A DNA stretch of 64,000 bases from Jejuia sp043557195 (GTDB lineage Bacteria > Bacteroidota > Bacteroidia > Flavobacteriales > Flavobacteriaceae): the NCBI GenBank assembly GCA_043557195.1, contig CP121314.1, forward strand, positions 3,038,001 through 3,102,000, read 5' to 3'. A model generated the notes under the pieces. The model worked only from the letters and a program-made list of their open reading frames with translations. It was not told the origin of the DNA and did no database searches. Positions 25,547-34,207 of the stretch are shown piece by piece. Numbering within the stretch: position 1 is the first letter of the stretch; the number at the start of each line of letters is the position of its first letter. The translations under genes and the position numbers were made by a program.

Positions 25547-28500
25547 TTAAAAACTTAATTGTAGCCCTAACATAAATTGTCTAGTAACTGGATAACTTCC
25601 CGCATCAACTCCTCTTGTAAAAATACCATCGCCACCAACTTCAGGGTCATATCCAGTATAGTTAGTAAATGTAAAAGGGTTTAGAGAATTTAGATAAACT
25701 CTCGCTTTATCAATCCCCATTTTATCTTTGGTTCCTGGAATAGTATAACCTAAAGATAAGGTTCTTATTCTTAAATATGTGCCATCCTCAAGGAAAAAAT
25801 CAGAAGCAGCTCTTACATTACTATGGAATGCATTTTGCCTAAATGTAGGTATGTCTGATGTTGGGTTTTGTGGACTCCACATGCTTACTAAATCACTGTG
25901 TCTTCCGCCTGAATAAGCATAAAGTTTTGCACCATTGTATACTTCAGCGCCATATGAAAGGTAACTTTGTACTGCAAAATCCCATCCTTTATACTGAAGA
26001 TTCAAATTTAAACCTGCTTCGAATTCTGGTTGTCCAGAACCTGAGTATGCTCTATCGTTATCATTAATAATACCATCATTATTAACATCTTTATATCTCA
26101 TATCTCCTAACTGAGGTGTACTTACAGCTGCTAAGTCTAGTTGATTATATTCATCTAGTTCTTCCTGTGTTTTAATTACACCATCATTTTGAAATAAGAA
26201 AAATGCTCCAGCTTCATGTCCTACTGCAAGAAACGTTGTAAACTCAGTGTTTTGTCCTCTTGAAACGATAGGGCGTCCATTTGCAAAACCACGTTCAATA
26301 CCGTTGAGGTTTGTTACTTCATTTATGTTTTTAGTAAACGTACCCGACAGATCAAATTTAAGTTCTGAACCGATTTGGCCCTTATAACTTGCAGATATTT
26401 CAAGACCTTTATTGGTCATGTCTCCTGCGTTTACAAGTACTCTGTTGAATTGAGTTACAGCTCTAGGTTGTGCAGTACCCGTAGAAGGAGCAAGAGGTTG
26501 CTCTATTAACATATCTTCCTTGTCATTTTCATATAAATCCACGGTAAGATTAAATCGGTTTTTAAACAAGGATAAATCAAAACCAATATTTTTAGATATT
26601 TGAGTTTCCCATCTAATATCCTCATTTGTATATTGTCGTTGTGTTAAACCAAAATTTAAGTCCTCTTCAGTGCCCAGAGGATAATTAACACCTGCTCCAA
26701 TAATTGGAATTGCCGGATACCCTGAAACACCTTGAAATCCTAATTCAGCCCAACTACCTCGAATCTTAAATGAATTTATTGCAGGTATATTAAACCAATT
26801 TTCTTCGTGAACGTTCCATCCAGCGGAAAAACCAGGAAATGTTCCATACCTGTTTTCTTCAGAGAATAAAGAAGAACCATCTCGTCTTACACTCGCGGAT
26901 AATAAATATTTTTCATCAAAGTTATATTGCAATCTAGCAAGTTTACCTGTAATTGTTCTCCTAAAATTAGTACCAGTAGGACGTATGCCTTCAGCACCGG
27001 CAGATAACACCTGTATGTCATTAGAAGCATCATCTCCAAACTGAACAGCTACACCAATATTTCTATTGTCTTGTTTTTCATATGATGCAACAGCTAATAC
27101 GTTAAAATTGTGCTTTCCAAAACTTTTCTGATAATTTAAAATATGCTCAATAGTTTCTCTTTTGTTGAAAATATAACTTTCTGCTAAACTTGCATTAGGA
27201 GTAGATGCAGTTGCATTATAAGCTCCTGTTCTAGAAAAAGCTAAATATTGAGGTCGGAAAAACTTTCTAAAAAAGTTCCATTCGTTTCTACCTATATTCA
27301 ATTTATATTTTAGTCCATCTAAAACTTCATACTCTAAATTTACAGCAATGTTGTTGCTTTTTACCTCTCTTTCATCAACATTTTCTAATTGTCTGGATAA
27401 GAAACCATAAAAGATCTCGTTGTCCACATCTAACTGAACACTGTTTTCTCCAACGCTAGGAATATCTGAAAGGGGTCTACTCCAAGGTGACTGGCCAATA
27501 GCATATTCATAAAGTGCAAATGGTTCTTGTGAGCGGTTTTCAGTAGTTAATGCCAATGTAGCAAAAGCTTTAAATTTTCCTTTAGTAAACTGTCCTGTTA
27601 CCCTATTAGTCAAACGATCAAAACCAGAGTTTAATAAAACACCATCTTGTTTAAAGTAGTTGGTGTTAAAATTGAATGTTAATCCTTCGGCACCACCAGA
27701 TATATTTAAATCAACACTCTGAACAAGCGCATTGTCCTTCTGAACGTCGCCTACGAAGTCCGTATCAAAATCAAGTGCATTAGGGTTAAAGAAAAAAGTT
27801 AATGGCTCTGTTCCCAACTGCTCGGTAGTTACTTCTAAATTATACAACTGTTCTGTTGTATTCATTAATGGAGTCCCTGAAGTAATGTTTTGAATACCTG
27901 TATAAGTATTAAGGTTAACCTTCATTTTACCGGCTTTACCTTTTTTTGTGGTTATTAAAATTACACCACCTGCAGCTCTTACACCATAAACGGCAGCAGA
28001 GGCACCATCTTTTAAAATATCAATACTCTCAATTTGTTCAGGAGCAATGTTAGGGTTCCCTTCTTGTGGTATATTATCTACAACGTAAAGTGGGCCACCA
28101 CCATTTATAGAAACAACACCTCTAATTTGAACGTTTGCAGCTTCACCAGGACGACCACTTGCCGCTTGAATGTTAACACCTGCTACCTTACCTTGAATTG
28201 CAGCTCCTAAATCAGCTACTGGAGAACTTACAATGTCTTCAGCTTTTACTTGTGCTACGGCCCCAGTTACTTCTTTCTTTTTCTGGGTACCATAACCTAC
28301 AACAATAACCTCATCAAGTTCAGAGAGGTCGGTTTCTAAAGCTACGTTAATTTGAGTTTTCCCACTAATGGCAATATCTCTGGTTTTAAAACCTAGGAAA
28401 CTGAATTCCAAAACGTCATTGCTACCAGCTTGAATTTCGTAGTTTCCGTCAAAATCTGTAACTGTACCATTTGTAGTTCCTTTTACAATTACATTTACAC

Positions 28501-28636
28501 CTGGCAACGGTATACCATCGCCAGTAACTGTTCCTGTTACAGTTATGTTTTGGGCTTGGACGAGTCCAAAACCAAATAAGAGCAATAATAGCATACAATG
28601 CTTCGCTCTTGCATTCATACAAAAGTTTAATTTCAT
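25547..28636 (-). CDS. susC: SusC/RagA-family TonB-dependent outer-membrane transporter
   Basis: TonB-linked outer-membrane channel of 1029 residues. The signal peptide ends in V-Q-A-Q, followed by a carboxypeptidase-like domain (ITVTGTVTGDGIPLPGVNV, about 30-115). Next come the TonB-box region DEVIVVGYGTQKK, the plug (VQIRGVVSINGGGPLYVVDN, SIDILKDGASAAVYG) and a long beta-barrel ending in an aromatic (F-M-L-G-L-Q-L-S-F). It imports oligosaccharides too large for porins together with the adjacent SusD. It is the first gene of the minus-strand operon and is preceded by the TPR-LuxR regulator gene on the same strand, 158 bp away. Intact. Confidence 0.95.
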   Translation of the reverse strand: MKLNFCMNARAKHCMLLLLLFGFGLVQAQNITVTGTVTGDGIPLPGVNVIVKGTTNGTVTDFDGNYEIQAGSNDVLEFSFLGFKTRDIAISGKTQINVALETDLSELDEVIVVGYGTQKKKEVTGAVAQVKAEDIVSSPVADLGAAIQGKVAGVNIQAASGRPGEAANVQIRGVVSINGGGPLYVVDNIPQEGNPNIAPEQIESIDILKDGASAAVYGVRAAGGVILITTKKGKAGKMKVNLNTYTGIQNITSGTPLMNTTEQLYNLEVTTEQLGTEPLTFFFNPNALDFDTDFVGDVQKDNALVQSVDLNISGGAEGLTFNFNTNYFKQDGVLLNSGFDRLTNRVTGQFTKGKFKAFATLALTTENRSQEPFALYEYAIGQSPWSRPLSDIPSVGENSVQLDVDNEIFYGFLSRQLENVDEREVKSNNIAVNLEYEVLDGLKYKLNIGRNEWNFFRKFFRPQYLAFSRTGAYNATASTPNASLAESYIFNKRETIEHILNYQKSFGKHNFNVLAVASYEKQDNRNIGVAVQFGDDASNDIQVLSAGAEGIRPTGTNFRRTITGKLARLQYNFDEKYLLSASVRRDGSSLFSEENRYGTFPGFSAGWNVHEENWFNIPAINSFKIRGSWAELGFQGVSGYPAIPIIGAGVNYPLGTEEDLNFGLTQRQYTNEDIRWETQISKNIGFDLSLFKNRFNLTVDLYENDKEDMLIEQPLAPSTGTAQPRAVTQFNRVLVNAGDMTNKGLEISASYKGQIGSELKFDLSGTFTKNINEVTNLNGIERGFANGRPIVSRGQNTEFTTFLAVGHEAGAFFLFQNDGVIKTQEELDEYNQLDLAAVSTPQLGDMRYKDVNNDGIINDNDRAYSGSGQPEFEAGLNLNLQYKGWDFAVQSYLSYGAEVYNGAKLYAYSGGRHSDLVSMWSPQNPTSDIPTFRQNAFHSNVRAASDFFLEDGTYLRIRTLSLGYTIPGTKDKMGIDKARVYLNSLNPFTFTNYTGYDPEVGGDGIFTRGVDAGSYPVTRQFMLGLQLSF

Positions 28637-28794
28637 TATCTAATTAGTTTAAGTTTAATGGCGTAAATTTAATCTTAGTGTTAATAAAATATTAATAAAC
28701 ACACTTTACTTGAACTGAACAATGCTGAAATTAGTTTTATTTAAACTTGACAAAAACTTAACCAAGGTTTTGTAATTATTTGTTTTTCAGGTTT

Positions 28795-30405
28795 TTATTG
28801 AAATTCATTAATGAATTCTTCTAGATTATCGTTACGATCTAGTCCTAGTTTTTTTCTTAACCTATGTCTAGATGTATGTACACTTTCTACAGAAATACCT
28901 AGTAATTTGGCCATGTCTTTACTAGGGAAATTTAATTTCACCAAAGCACAGATTTTTAAATCGGTTTGTTTTAAGTTAGGAAACTTAGTTTTAAGTTCTT
29001 TATAAAAACTTTGATTTATGGCTGTAAATCGCGCTTCAAATTCTGACCAATTACTATTTGGGGTGCCTTGAATAGACTTTAATATGCGCTTTATAACATT
29101 AACATCTACATTGTCTTTTTGGTTAGCTAATCGAGTTTTTATACTTGCTATAAATTCGTCTTTTTCAATTAACCTAAGTGCAGATTCTGTAAGTTCTTTG
29201 TTTTTTAATTCAAGTACCTCCCTGTGTCTTTTAAATCTTTCTTTTTGGCGTTCTTTAATTATAAGTTTTTCGTTTTTATGTTTATTTCTAATATTCCTTA
29301 TTGTTAGATAACCAAAAATTAGTATAAATACAATGGTCACAACAAGAATAATAGTTTGTAACATCCAAACTTTATCTTCTTGTTCCAATTGTAGAATCCT
29401 TTGTTGTCTTGCAAGGTCTTCTTGTCTTTTCTGTTCAATCCGAAACTTATCTTTTATTTCGAATAAATGAAGATTGTTGTGAACGCTATAAATATCTTCA
29501 TTTAGCTGTTTAGCCTTTTCAAGAAATTCTATAGATTTTATATAATCTTTCTTTTGCGAATAGAGCTTTCGTAGCTCCTCAAAAACAAATAATCTATAAT
29601 CTAAATGGCTTTTGTATTTATTTGAAACATCTAAGGATTTTTGAAAATATTGTTCACTTTTTGTTAGATCACCCTGTTCACGATAAATGTTGCCGTAAAG
29701 CGCATAAATTACTACTAGGTATGAAGGTTCACTGCTTTCAAAATAGCCCAAGGATTTGTCTAGAAATTCTAGTCCTTTTTTTAAATCACCGTTGATAGTA
29801 GCAATATATCCTAGTTCTGATAAGGAATAATAATTTTCTTTAATATCGTTTTTCTCCTTGAGTATGGTTATGCTATCCAAATAAGTTTTCGCCTTTGCGT
29901 AATTCTTATTTACTCTGTAAAAGGAAGCAATCGAAAAATAGTTTTCTACAAGATATTCGATATAAAGTTTTTTATCCTTTACCAACTTATTTCTGATTTT
30001 TAATGAATGATCAAAATACTTCAATGCTTCATCGTTACGCTTATAAAAACTGTATAGCCAGCCTAGGCCTAGATAAATATTGGCTTTAGAAATAGAATCA
30101 TTTGTTTTATCAGCTAATAACAGAGCTTCCCAGTAGCCATCATAAGCCTTTTCGTAATTGAGGCTGTGCGCATGAAGTTGGGATAAATTTGTTAAAAAAT
30201 TGATAGCTCTCAAAGTGTCCTTTTCCTGAAGTCTTTTTTTGTACCCTTTATTAAGATAAAATAGGGCGCTGTCTTGATTTTTAAAACGAAGAGTGTTTGC
30301 TTTTGTTAAAAGGGAATCAGCTGTAGAAGTGGATTGGGCAACAGCAGAGTATATGAAAACAGTAAAAATATAAACCAAGAACTTTTTTATGTAAGTTAAA
30401 TTCAT
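28795..30405 (-). CDS. TPR-transmembrane-LuxR-type regulator
   Basis: Membrane-bound regulator of 536 residues; the ATG at 30405 opens the signal/anchor segment (the TTG at 30414 is less likely). Order: signal peptide, periplasmic TPR-like repeats (about 30-330), a transmembrane helix (TIILVVTIVFILIFGYLTI, about 350-370), a basic coiled coil (KHKNEKLIIKERQKERFKR), and a C-terminal LuxR-type helix-turn-helix (LKICALVKLNFPSKDMAKLLGISVESVHTSRHRLRKKLGL). No receiver or kinase domain is present. Such proteins are often found next to SusC genes in marine flavobacteria and probably sense a periplasmic ligand. It lies directly upstream of susC and divergent from the GH86 gene, so it likely controls both. 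Confidence 0.85.
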   Translation of the reverse strand: MNLTYIKKFLVYIFTVFIYSAVAQSTSTADSLLTKANTLRFKNQDSALFYLNKGYKKRLQEKDTLRAINFLTNLSQLHAHSLNYEKAYDGYWEALLLADKTNDSISKANIYLGLGWLYSFYKRNDEALKYFDHSLKIRNKLVKDKKLYIEYLVENYFSIASFYRVNKNYAKAKTYLDSITILKEKNDIKENYYSLSELGYIATINGDLKKGLEFLDKSLGYFESSEPSYLVVIYALYGNIYREQGDLTKSEQYFQKSLDVSNKYKSHLDYRLFVFEELRKLYSQKKDYIKSIEFLEKAKQLNEDIYSVHNNLHLFEIKDKFRIEQKRQEDLARQQRILQLEQEDKVWMLQTIILVVTIVFILIFGYLTIRNIRNKHKNEKLIIKERQKERFKRHREVLELKNKELTESALRLIEKDEFIASIKTRLANQKDNVDVNVIKRILKSIQGTPNSNWSEFEARFTAINQSFYKELKTKFPNLKQTDLKICALVKLNFPSKDMAKLLGISVESVHTSRHRLRKKLGLDRNDNLEEFINEFQ

Positions 30406-30659
30406 TATTGTCAAGTGTTATTATCTAGTATAAATGCAAATTAATAAAAATAAGGGAGTATTTCTTTACTCAACTTGTTTTTTTTGAATTACTATATATA
30501 CCCCTGTTTTTAAGTAGTTATACGCTAATCTATGATTTAAACAACTCAACTTTTTAGCTTTGTTTTGTATTGAGATATGTATTAATGAAACTATTGTGAT
30601 TTTTTGTTTTGTTTAGTTATTTGATAGTTCAAAATAAAAGCAAGAAGTGAATTAATACA

Positions 30660-30667
30660 TAAATTTG
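30660..30667 (+). promoter_or_regulatory. Possible -7 element of the GH86 gene
   Basis: TAAATTTG matches the Bacteroidota -7 consensus TAnnTTTG and lies 26 bp before the ATG at 30694, a plausible distance. No -33 TTTG is found at the expected 19-bp spacing, so an activator may be needed. Weak evidence. Confidence 0.3.
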
Positions 30668-30693
30668 CCTTAAAACTAAATTATAGTAAGACT

Positions 30694-33339
30694 ATGAAAA
30701 TAAAATTGTTGAGTTTAGTGTGCTTAGTGTGTGCATTAAATAGTACGGCATTTTTGAAATTAAATGGACAAGCTGTTGTAGATGTTAACTTAAACGTTAA
30801 GCATACCGTTGGTGGTATTTCAGAATTCGATCGTTCTAAATTTATTACCATACACGCTAACCAAACGGAAAATGAGTGGGATGGCAATAATGCTGCATCT
30901 GATTTAAGGAATGAATTTCTTAATGGATATGATGTTTATTTGGGAAGAAACACAGGTAGTATTACGTGGCACCTGAGAAACATGGGAGAGGACCCAAGTA
31001 GACCTGGGTTCGCAGATCCTGCAGAAATAGCTTCAAAAGGTTTAAACACAAGGAATAATTATGCCTCTAGAACTGCTCTTCATGCCTATGAAAACAGAAA
31101 AGCTAATCATGTTATGGCCGCTCAGTTACATCCCTTTTGGACGGGTGAAAGCCAACAGGCTACTAATGATGGTTGGAAGTTGGCAAGTCCTACTGCTACG
31201 GGAGAGTACATGGGGCGCTTTTTCAATGAATTTCACGGTGGTAATGGTGAACCTATTCCAAAATGGATAGAAGTTATAAATGAGCCTGCATATGAAGCAC
31301 TGGGTGGCAAAAATAATTTTACAAACTCTTTGCAAGAGATTGCTGATTTCCATGTAGAAGTAGCCGATGCTATGAGAGCCCAAAACCCCGATTTTCTTAT
31401 TGGCGGTTATACAGCAGCTTTTCCTGATTTTGAAACAGGTAATTTTCAAAGATGGATTAATAGGGATAAATTATTTGTAGATGTTGCTGGCGAGAAAATG
31501 GATTTTTGGTCCTGGCACTTATATGATTTTCCTGTATTTGGAGGAAAGGTACAATTGCGTTCAGGTAGTAATGTAGAGGCTACTTTCGACATGCATGATA
31601 ACTATAGTATGATAAAACTTGGGCAAACAAAACCTTATGTAATATCAGAATATGGTGCACAAACACATGATTATAGAAATGATACTTGGAGCCCCTTTAG
31701 GGATTGGTTATTCATAAAAGCTCAAAACTCAATGATGATGTCTTTTATGGAGAGGCCACAGGATATTGCTATAGCCATACCATTTACAGTTGTTAAAGCA
31801 GAATGGGGATTTAATCAAAGTGCTAATGTGCCATATACGGCCAGATTAATGCGAAAAGCTAATGAACCAAGTAGTTATACAGGAGAATGGGTTTATACAG
31901 ATAGAGTGCTATTTTATGATCTTTGGAAAAATGTAAAAGGTACAAGAGTAGACACAAAGGCTACAGATTTAGATATACAAGTAGATGCCTATATCGATGG
32001 AAATAAAGGCTATGTTATATTAAATAATCTGGAGTTTAACCCAGTTACAATTACCTTGAATGTTTTTGACAATTATAACGTTAATATAAATAGTATTGTA
32101 AAACGGCATCTTAAGCTTTCAGGAAATGCACCCGTAATAGAAGAGGAAACTTTAGCATCAATTTCTGAAGTTGAGCTTGGAGCTGAGGCTACTATAATAT
32201 TAGAGTATTCTTTTGAAGATGATATTACAATAGATGAAACATCAGATGAAGTTAAATATTTTGCTGACGATTATTTAAAAGAGATTCAAGCCTCTCAAAC
32301 TGTTGGTTTTAGTGTAAATGGAGTTACTAAAACTGGGACATATGGTGAAGCTGTGTTACGAGTAAGTGTTGGTAGAGACCACGGGAAGTCGTTAGCCCCT
32401 ACTGTAAAAGTTAATAACACCGAGGTTAGTGTGCCTGCGGATTACCGAGGGTATAATCAAGCAGATAAGGCTAGGTTTTTTGGAACGATTGAAATCCCCG
32501 TTTCTTATGACCTTATACAAACCAATAACGAAATAACAGTTGAATTTCCAGACTCGGGTGGTCATGTAGCCTCTGTGGTACTACAGGTTTTTAACTTTAG
32601 TGAAAACATAAGAGAAGTGAACCCATCGAGTTTTCCATCTAACAATTACCAAGTTAAAGGTGTCGATGCTACTTGTGTAAGTGAAAATAATGGAAAAATA
32701 GATATTTCTACATTATCACAAGCCGATTACAACGCAGTAGTTACAGGAACGGGATATAATGAAAGTTTTACGTTTGCAAATGGTTTGAATATTGAAAATT
32801 TATCACCTGGAACTTATAACGTTGTGATAACAATCGCTACTTTTCCTGAGTATAGGGTTGAGTTTACTGTTGAAATTGGTGAACCAGAACCATTAAGTGT
32901 AACGTCTAAAGTAAGTAGCTCTAAAAATTCGGTTACATTAAACCTTAATGGAAGCGATAGTTATATCATAAATATAAATGGTGAAGAGATTAAAACAGCT
33001 TCAAACGAAATAACTCTAGAATTAAAAGAAGGTGTTAATAGTTTGAGTGTAAAAACCGATAAAGACTGCCAGGGTGTTTATGAAGAGTCCTTCTTTATTG
33101 ATAGCTCTTTTTTCTTGTTTCCTAATCCTGTGAGTGATGAGCTCTCAATTGTAGTTTCAGAAAAATTGATAGATTCAAAAGCATACATTTATAATACTAT
33201 CGGAACACTAGTAAAAGAGCAAACTATAGACAAAGTTCAAAATGTAATATCTGTAAATAGCCTAAATAAAGGGGTGTATATTGTAGTTTTTGAAAAAGAT
33301 AAAGCTCAAGTAGGTTTCTCAAAATTTGTTGTAAAGTAA
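30694..33339 (+). CDS. Putative GH86 beta-agarase/beta-porphyranase, T9SS-secreted
   Basis: Secreted glycoside hydrolase of 881 residues with a signal peptide and a C-terminal T9SS sorting domain (FFLFPNPVSDELSIVV ... LNKGVYIVVFEKDK). The catalytic part (about 25-440) is a clan GH-A barrel. Its opening HTVGGISEFDRSKFITIHA is the pattern I associate with GH86. The acid/base is Glu197 in V-I-N-E-P and the nucleophile Glu319 in I-S-E-Y-G-A-Q. Beta-sandwich modules follow (about 520-620 and 650-780). GH86 enzymes are endo-acting on agarose or porphyran. Neighbouring GH2, GH29, sulfatases and L-galactose enzymes fit porphyran. GH39- or GH5-like families are the alternatives, and an alignment would settle it. 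Confidence 0.7.
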   Translation: MKIKLLSLVCLVCALNSTAFLKLNGQAVVDVNLNVKHTVGGISEFDRSKFITIHANQTENEWDGNNAASDLRNEFLNGYDVYLGRNTGSITWHLRNMGEDPSRPGFADPAEIASKGLNTRNNYASRTALHAYENRKANHVMAAQLHPFWTGESQQATNDGWKLASPTATGEYMGRFFNEFHGGNGEPIPKWIEVINEPAYEALGGKNNFTNSLQEIADFHVEVADAMRAQNPDFLIGGYTAAFPDFETGNFQRWINRDKLFVDVAGEKMDFWSWHLYDFPVFGGKVQLRSGSNVEATFDMHDNYSMIKLGQTKPYVISEYGAQTHDYRNDTWSPFRDWLFIKAQNSMMMSFMERPQDIAIAIPFTVVKAEWGFNQSANVPYTARLMRKANEPSSYTGEWVYTDRVLFYDLWKNVKGTRVDTKATDLDIQVDAYIDGNKGYVILNNLEFNPVTITLNVFDNYNVNINSIVKRHLKLSGNAPVIEEETLASISEVELGAEATIILEYSFEDDITIDETSDEVKYFADDYLKEIQASQTVGFSVNGVTKTGTYGEAVLRVSVGRDHGKSLAPTVKVNNTEVSVPADYRGYNQADKARFFGTIEIPVSYDLIQTNNEITVEFPDSGGHVASVVLQVFNFSENIREVNPSSFPSNNYQVKGVDATCVSENNGKIDISTLSQADYNAVVTGTGYNESFTFANGLNIENLSPGTYNVVITIATFPEYRVEFTVEIGEPEPLSVTSKVSSSKNSVTLNLNGSDSYIININGEEIKTASNEITLELKEGVNSLSVKTDKDCQGVYEESFFIDSSFFLFPNPVSDELSIVVSEKLIDSKAYIYNTIGTLVKEQTIDKVQNVISVNSLNKGVYIVVFEKDKAQVGFSKFVVK

Positions 33340-33349
33340 AAAATATAAT

Positions 33350-34060
33350 ATGAAAAATTTAATTAAAATATATAGTATAATCGCAGTTGTTAGTTGTGCT
33401 CTTCTTTCATGTGGCGGAAGTGATGGTGGTAATTCTGGTGAAGAAGAAGAAGTATTTGATCCCACAAAAGCAACTTTGGTTTTTCCTGATAATAATGAAG
33501 AATGTACGGCTGGAGTAGTGGTTTCAAATACCCATGCAAAAGTGAATTTTGATTGGAATAAGTCAGACCATACCAATTCATATGATCTTTTTATCAAAAA
33601 TTTAAACACCAATACTACTGAAGAGTTTAGTGCTACCTCTGACAACCTAGAAGTAACTATAGAAAGAGGTACACCTTACTCATGGTATGTGGTTTCAAAA
33701 TCGAATAAAACTACAACTACAGCAACTAGCGAAACATGGAAGTTTTATCTAGCAGGAGAAGGTGTTGAAAATTATGCACCATTCCCTGCAGAATTAAAAA
33801 GTCCGACTGATGGAGCTAGTATTTCTTCAGCATCGGTGACAATTGAATGGGCAGGAGGTGATGTGGATAATGACATTAAAGAATTTGATGTGTATTTAGA
33901 CACAAATGCTTCTCCTTCCACCAAGTTAACCACAACTTCAAATCAAAAAGTAGAAAATCAGTCTGTAAATGCTGGAACAACTTATTACTGGAAAGTGGTA
34001 ACTCATGACGATAATGGTAATACTTCAACTTCTGAAATTTATAGTTTTACTACAGATTAG
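33350..34060 (+). CDS. Lipoprotein with two fibronectin-III-like domains
   Basis: Exported lipoprotein of 236 residues: signal ending A-L-L-S-C (Cys21), then the G-G-S-D-G-G and acidic tail typical of surface-exported Bacteroidota lipoproteins. Two Ig/FN3-like repeats follow (about 40-135 and 145-235), each with a W/Y-rich core and a Y-x-W-Y-V or Y-Y-W-K-V strand before the terminal F strand. It begins 10 bp after the GH86 gene and ends before a terminator, so the two are co-expressed. It may bind glycan or hold the enzyme at the surface. I know no specific named family. Confidence 0.75.
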   Translation: MKNLIKIYSIIAVVSCALLSCGGSDGGNSGEEEEVFDPTKATLVFPDNNEECTAGVVVSNTHAKVNFDWNKSDHTNSYDLFIKNLNTNTTEEFSATSDNLEVTIERGTPYSWYVVSKSNKTTTTATSETWKFYLAGEGVENYAPFPAELKSPTDGASISSASVTIEWAGGDVDNDIKEFDVYLDTNASPSTKLTTTSNQKVENQSVNAGTTYYWKVVTHDDNGNTSTSEIYSFTTD

Positions 34061-34133
34061 GTCTTTAAAGACGGGGGTTTCAATCTTGGGTAAATTCAGA
34101 TTAAATCAAGTTGTATATTAGTAAAGTTATATC

Positions 34134-34161
34134 AAAGAGCCTTAAATTTAAGGCTCTTTTT
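34134..34161 (+). terminator. Terminator after the GH86-FN3 operon
   Basis: A 26-bp perfect palindrome at 34134-34159 (arms AAAGAGCCTTAAA and its complement) runs into TTTT. It lies 74 bp after the lipoprotein stop and 46 bp before the GH2 start. Confidence 0.85.
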
Positions 34162-34207
34162 ATTCCTAACCACCAAACCTAACCTAGATAAATATTACTT
34201 TAAAATT

